Both the position numbers and the translations under genes were made by a program. The notes beneath the pieces are model-generated. The model searched no databases, was not told the origin of the DNA, and saw nothing but the letters and a program-made list of their open reading frames with translations. Positions 21,183 through 21,225 of a DNA stretch of 21,225 bases are shown piece after piece. Position 1 is the first letter of the stretch, and the number at the start of each line of letters is the position of its first letter. Origin of the DNA: Firmicutes bacterium UBA3932 (GTDB lineage: Bacteria; Bacillota; Clostridia; Peptostreptococcales; Anaerovoracaceae); the NCBI GenBank assembly GCA_002385825.1, contig DGEG01000060.1:1-21225 (forward strand), read 5' to 3'.

Positions 21183-21225
21183 ATGAGAAAAAATCAAAAT
21201 TTGGGGGTGCGGGCAAAAAGTTGGA
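21183..21225 (+). CDS. Start of a divergent gene, cut by the window end
   Basis: An ATG at 21183, with GGAGA at 21170-21174 placed 8 nt upstream, opens a frame reading MRKNQNLGVRAKSW to the edge. lexA is the classic divergent partner of yneA, but this sequence is unlike the usual LexA N-terminus, which has a KRQ-x-x-I-L-type motif. It may be another SOS gene, a recombinase, or an unused frame with lexA starting further right. Too little is present to identify. Confidence 0.35.
   Translation, partial: MRKNQNLGVRAKSW

Noticed and set aside
1..21225. CRISPR array, tRNA or rRNA genes, intact insertion sequence
   Set aside because: No regularly spaced direct repeats, no tRNA-like cloverleaf and no transposase-like reading frame were seen on reading both strands.

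Overview
The window looks like chromosomal DNA from an anaerobic, spore-forming Clostridia-type Firmicute. The evidence is spo0A, spoIVB, a spoIVFA/spoIVFB pair, strong AGGAGG-type ribosome binding sites, several TTG starts, SigA-type promoters and Firmicute-type LexA boxes. Genus cannot be fixed from sequence reading alone. Most of the window is conserved core genome. I saw no tRNA, rRNA, CRISPR array or intact insertion sequence.

Layout. (1) 1-2204: a terminator-like palindrome, then a promoter and probable L21 leader ahead of rplU, rpmA and obg. The prp protease gene normally between rplU and rpmA is absent, and L27 lacks the N-terminal extension that Prp removes. (2) 2212-4440: two less conserved genes. 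One is a minus-strand HTH regulator with a S24/LexA-like C-terminal domain whose catalytic residues look lost. The other fuses a cobalamin-reactivation-like region, a four-Cys cluster and an HD domain. (3) 4521-8363: SpoIVFA-like and SpoIVFB proteins, a B12-binding-type radical SAM protein and its DUF2344 partner, tightly packed. A hairpin just before the SpoIVFA-like start holds that gene's SD in its 3' arm. (4) 8470-11865: comEA, a BofC-like gene, spoIVB and spo0A. (5) 11919-14243: an unknown exported protein, then iscS and iscU without an adjacent iscR. (6) 14259-15215: a convergent aldo/keto reductase with two [4Fe-4S] motifs. (7) 15353-19978: alaS, ireB, ruvX and an M42 metallopeptidase, ending in a long palindromic terminator. 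(8) 20018-20757: an AT-rich stretch with no intact gene, apparently holding decayed fragments. (9) 20758-21225: a minus-strand YneA-like LysM gene behind three LexA-box-like palindromes, and the start of a divergent gene cut by the window edge.

The genes form three physiological themes. Sporulation genes include the master regulator Spo0A, the SpoIVB signalling protease with its BofC-like neighbour, and the SpoIVFB intramembrane protease. Core translation and Fe-S genes make up the second group. The third is an SOS-controlled division-inhibitor locus at the right end.

I found no clearly new multi-gene system. The points most worth checking are the SD-masking terminator before spoIVFA, the HD fusion protein, the apparently dead S24-type regulator, the decayed-gene region and the triple LexA-box array.
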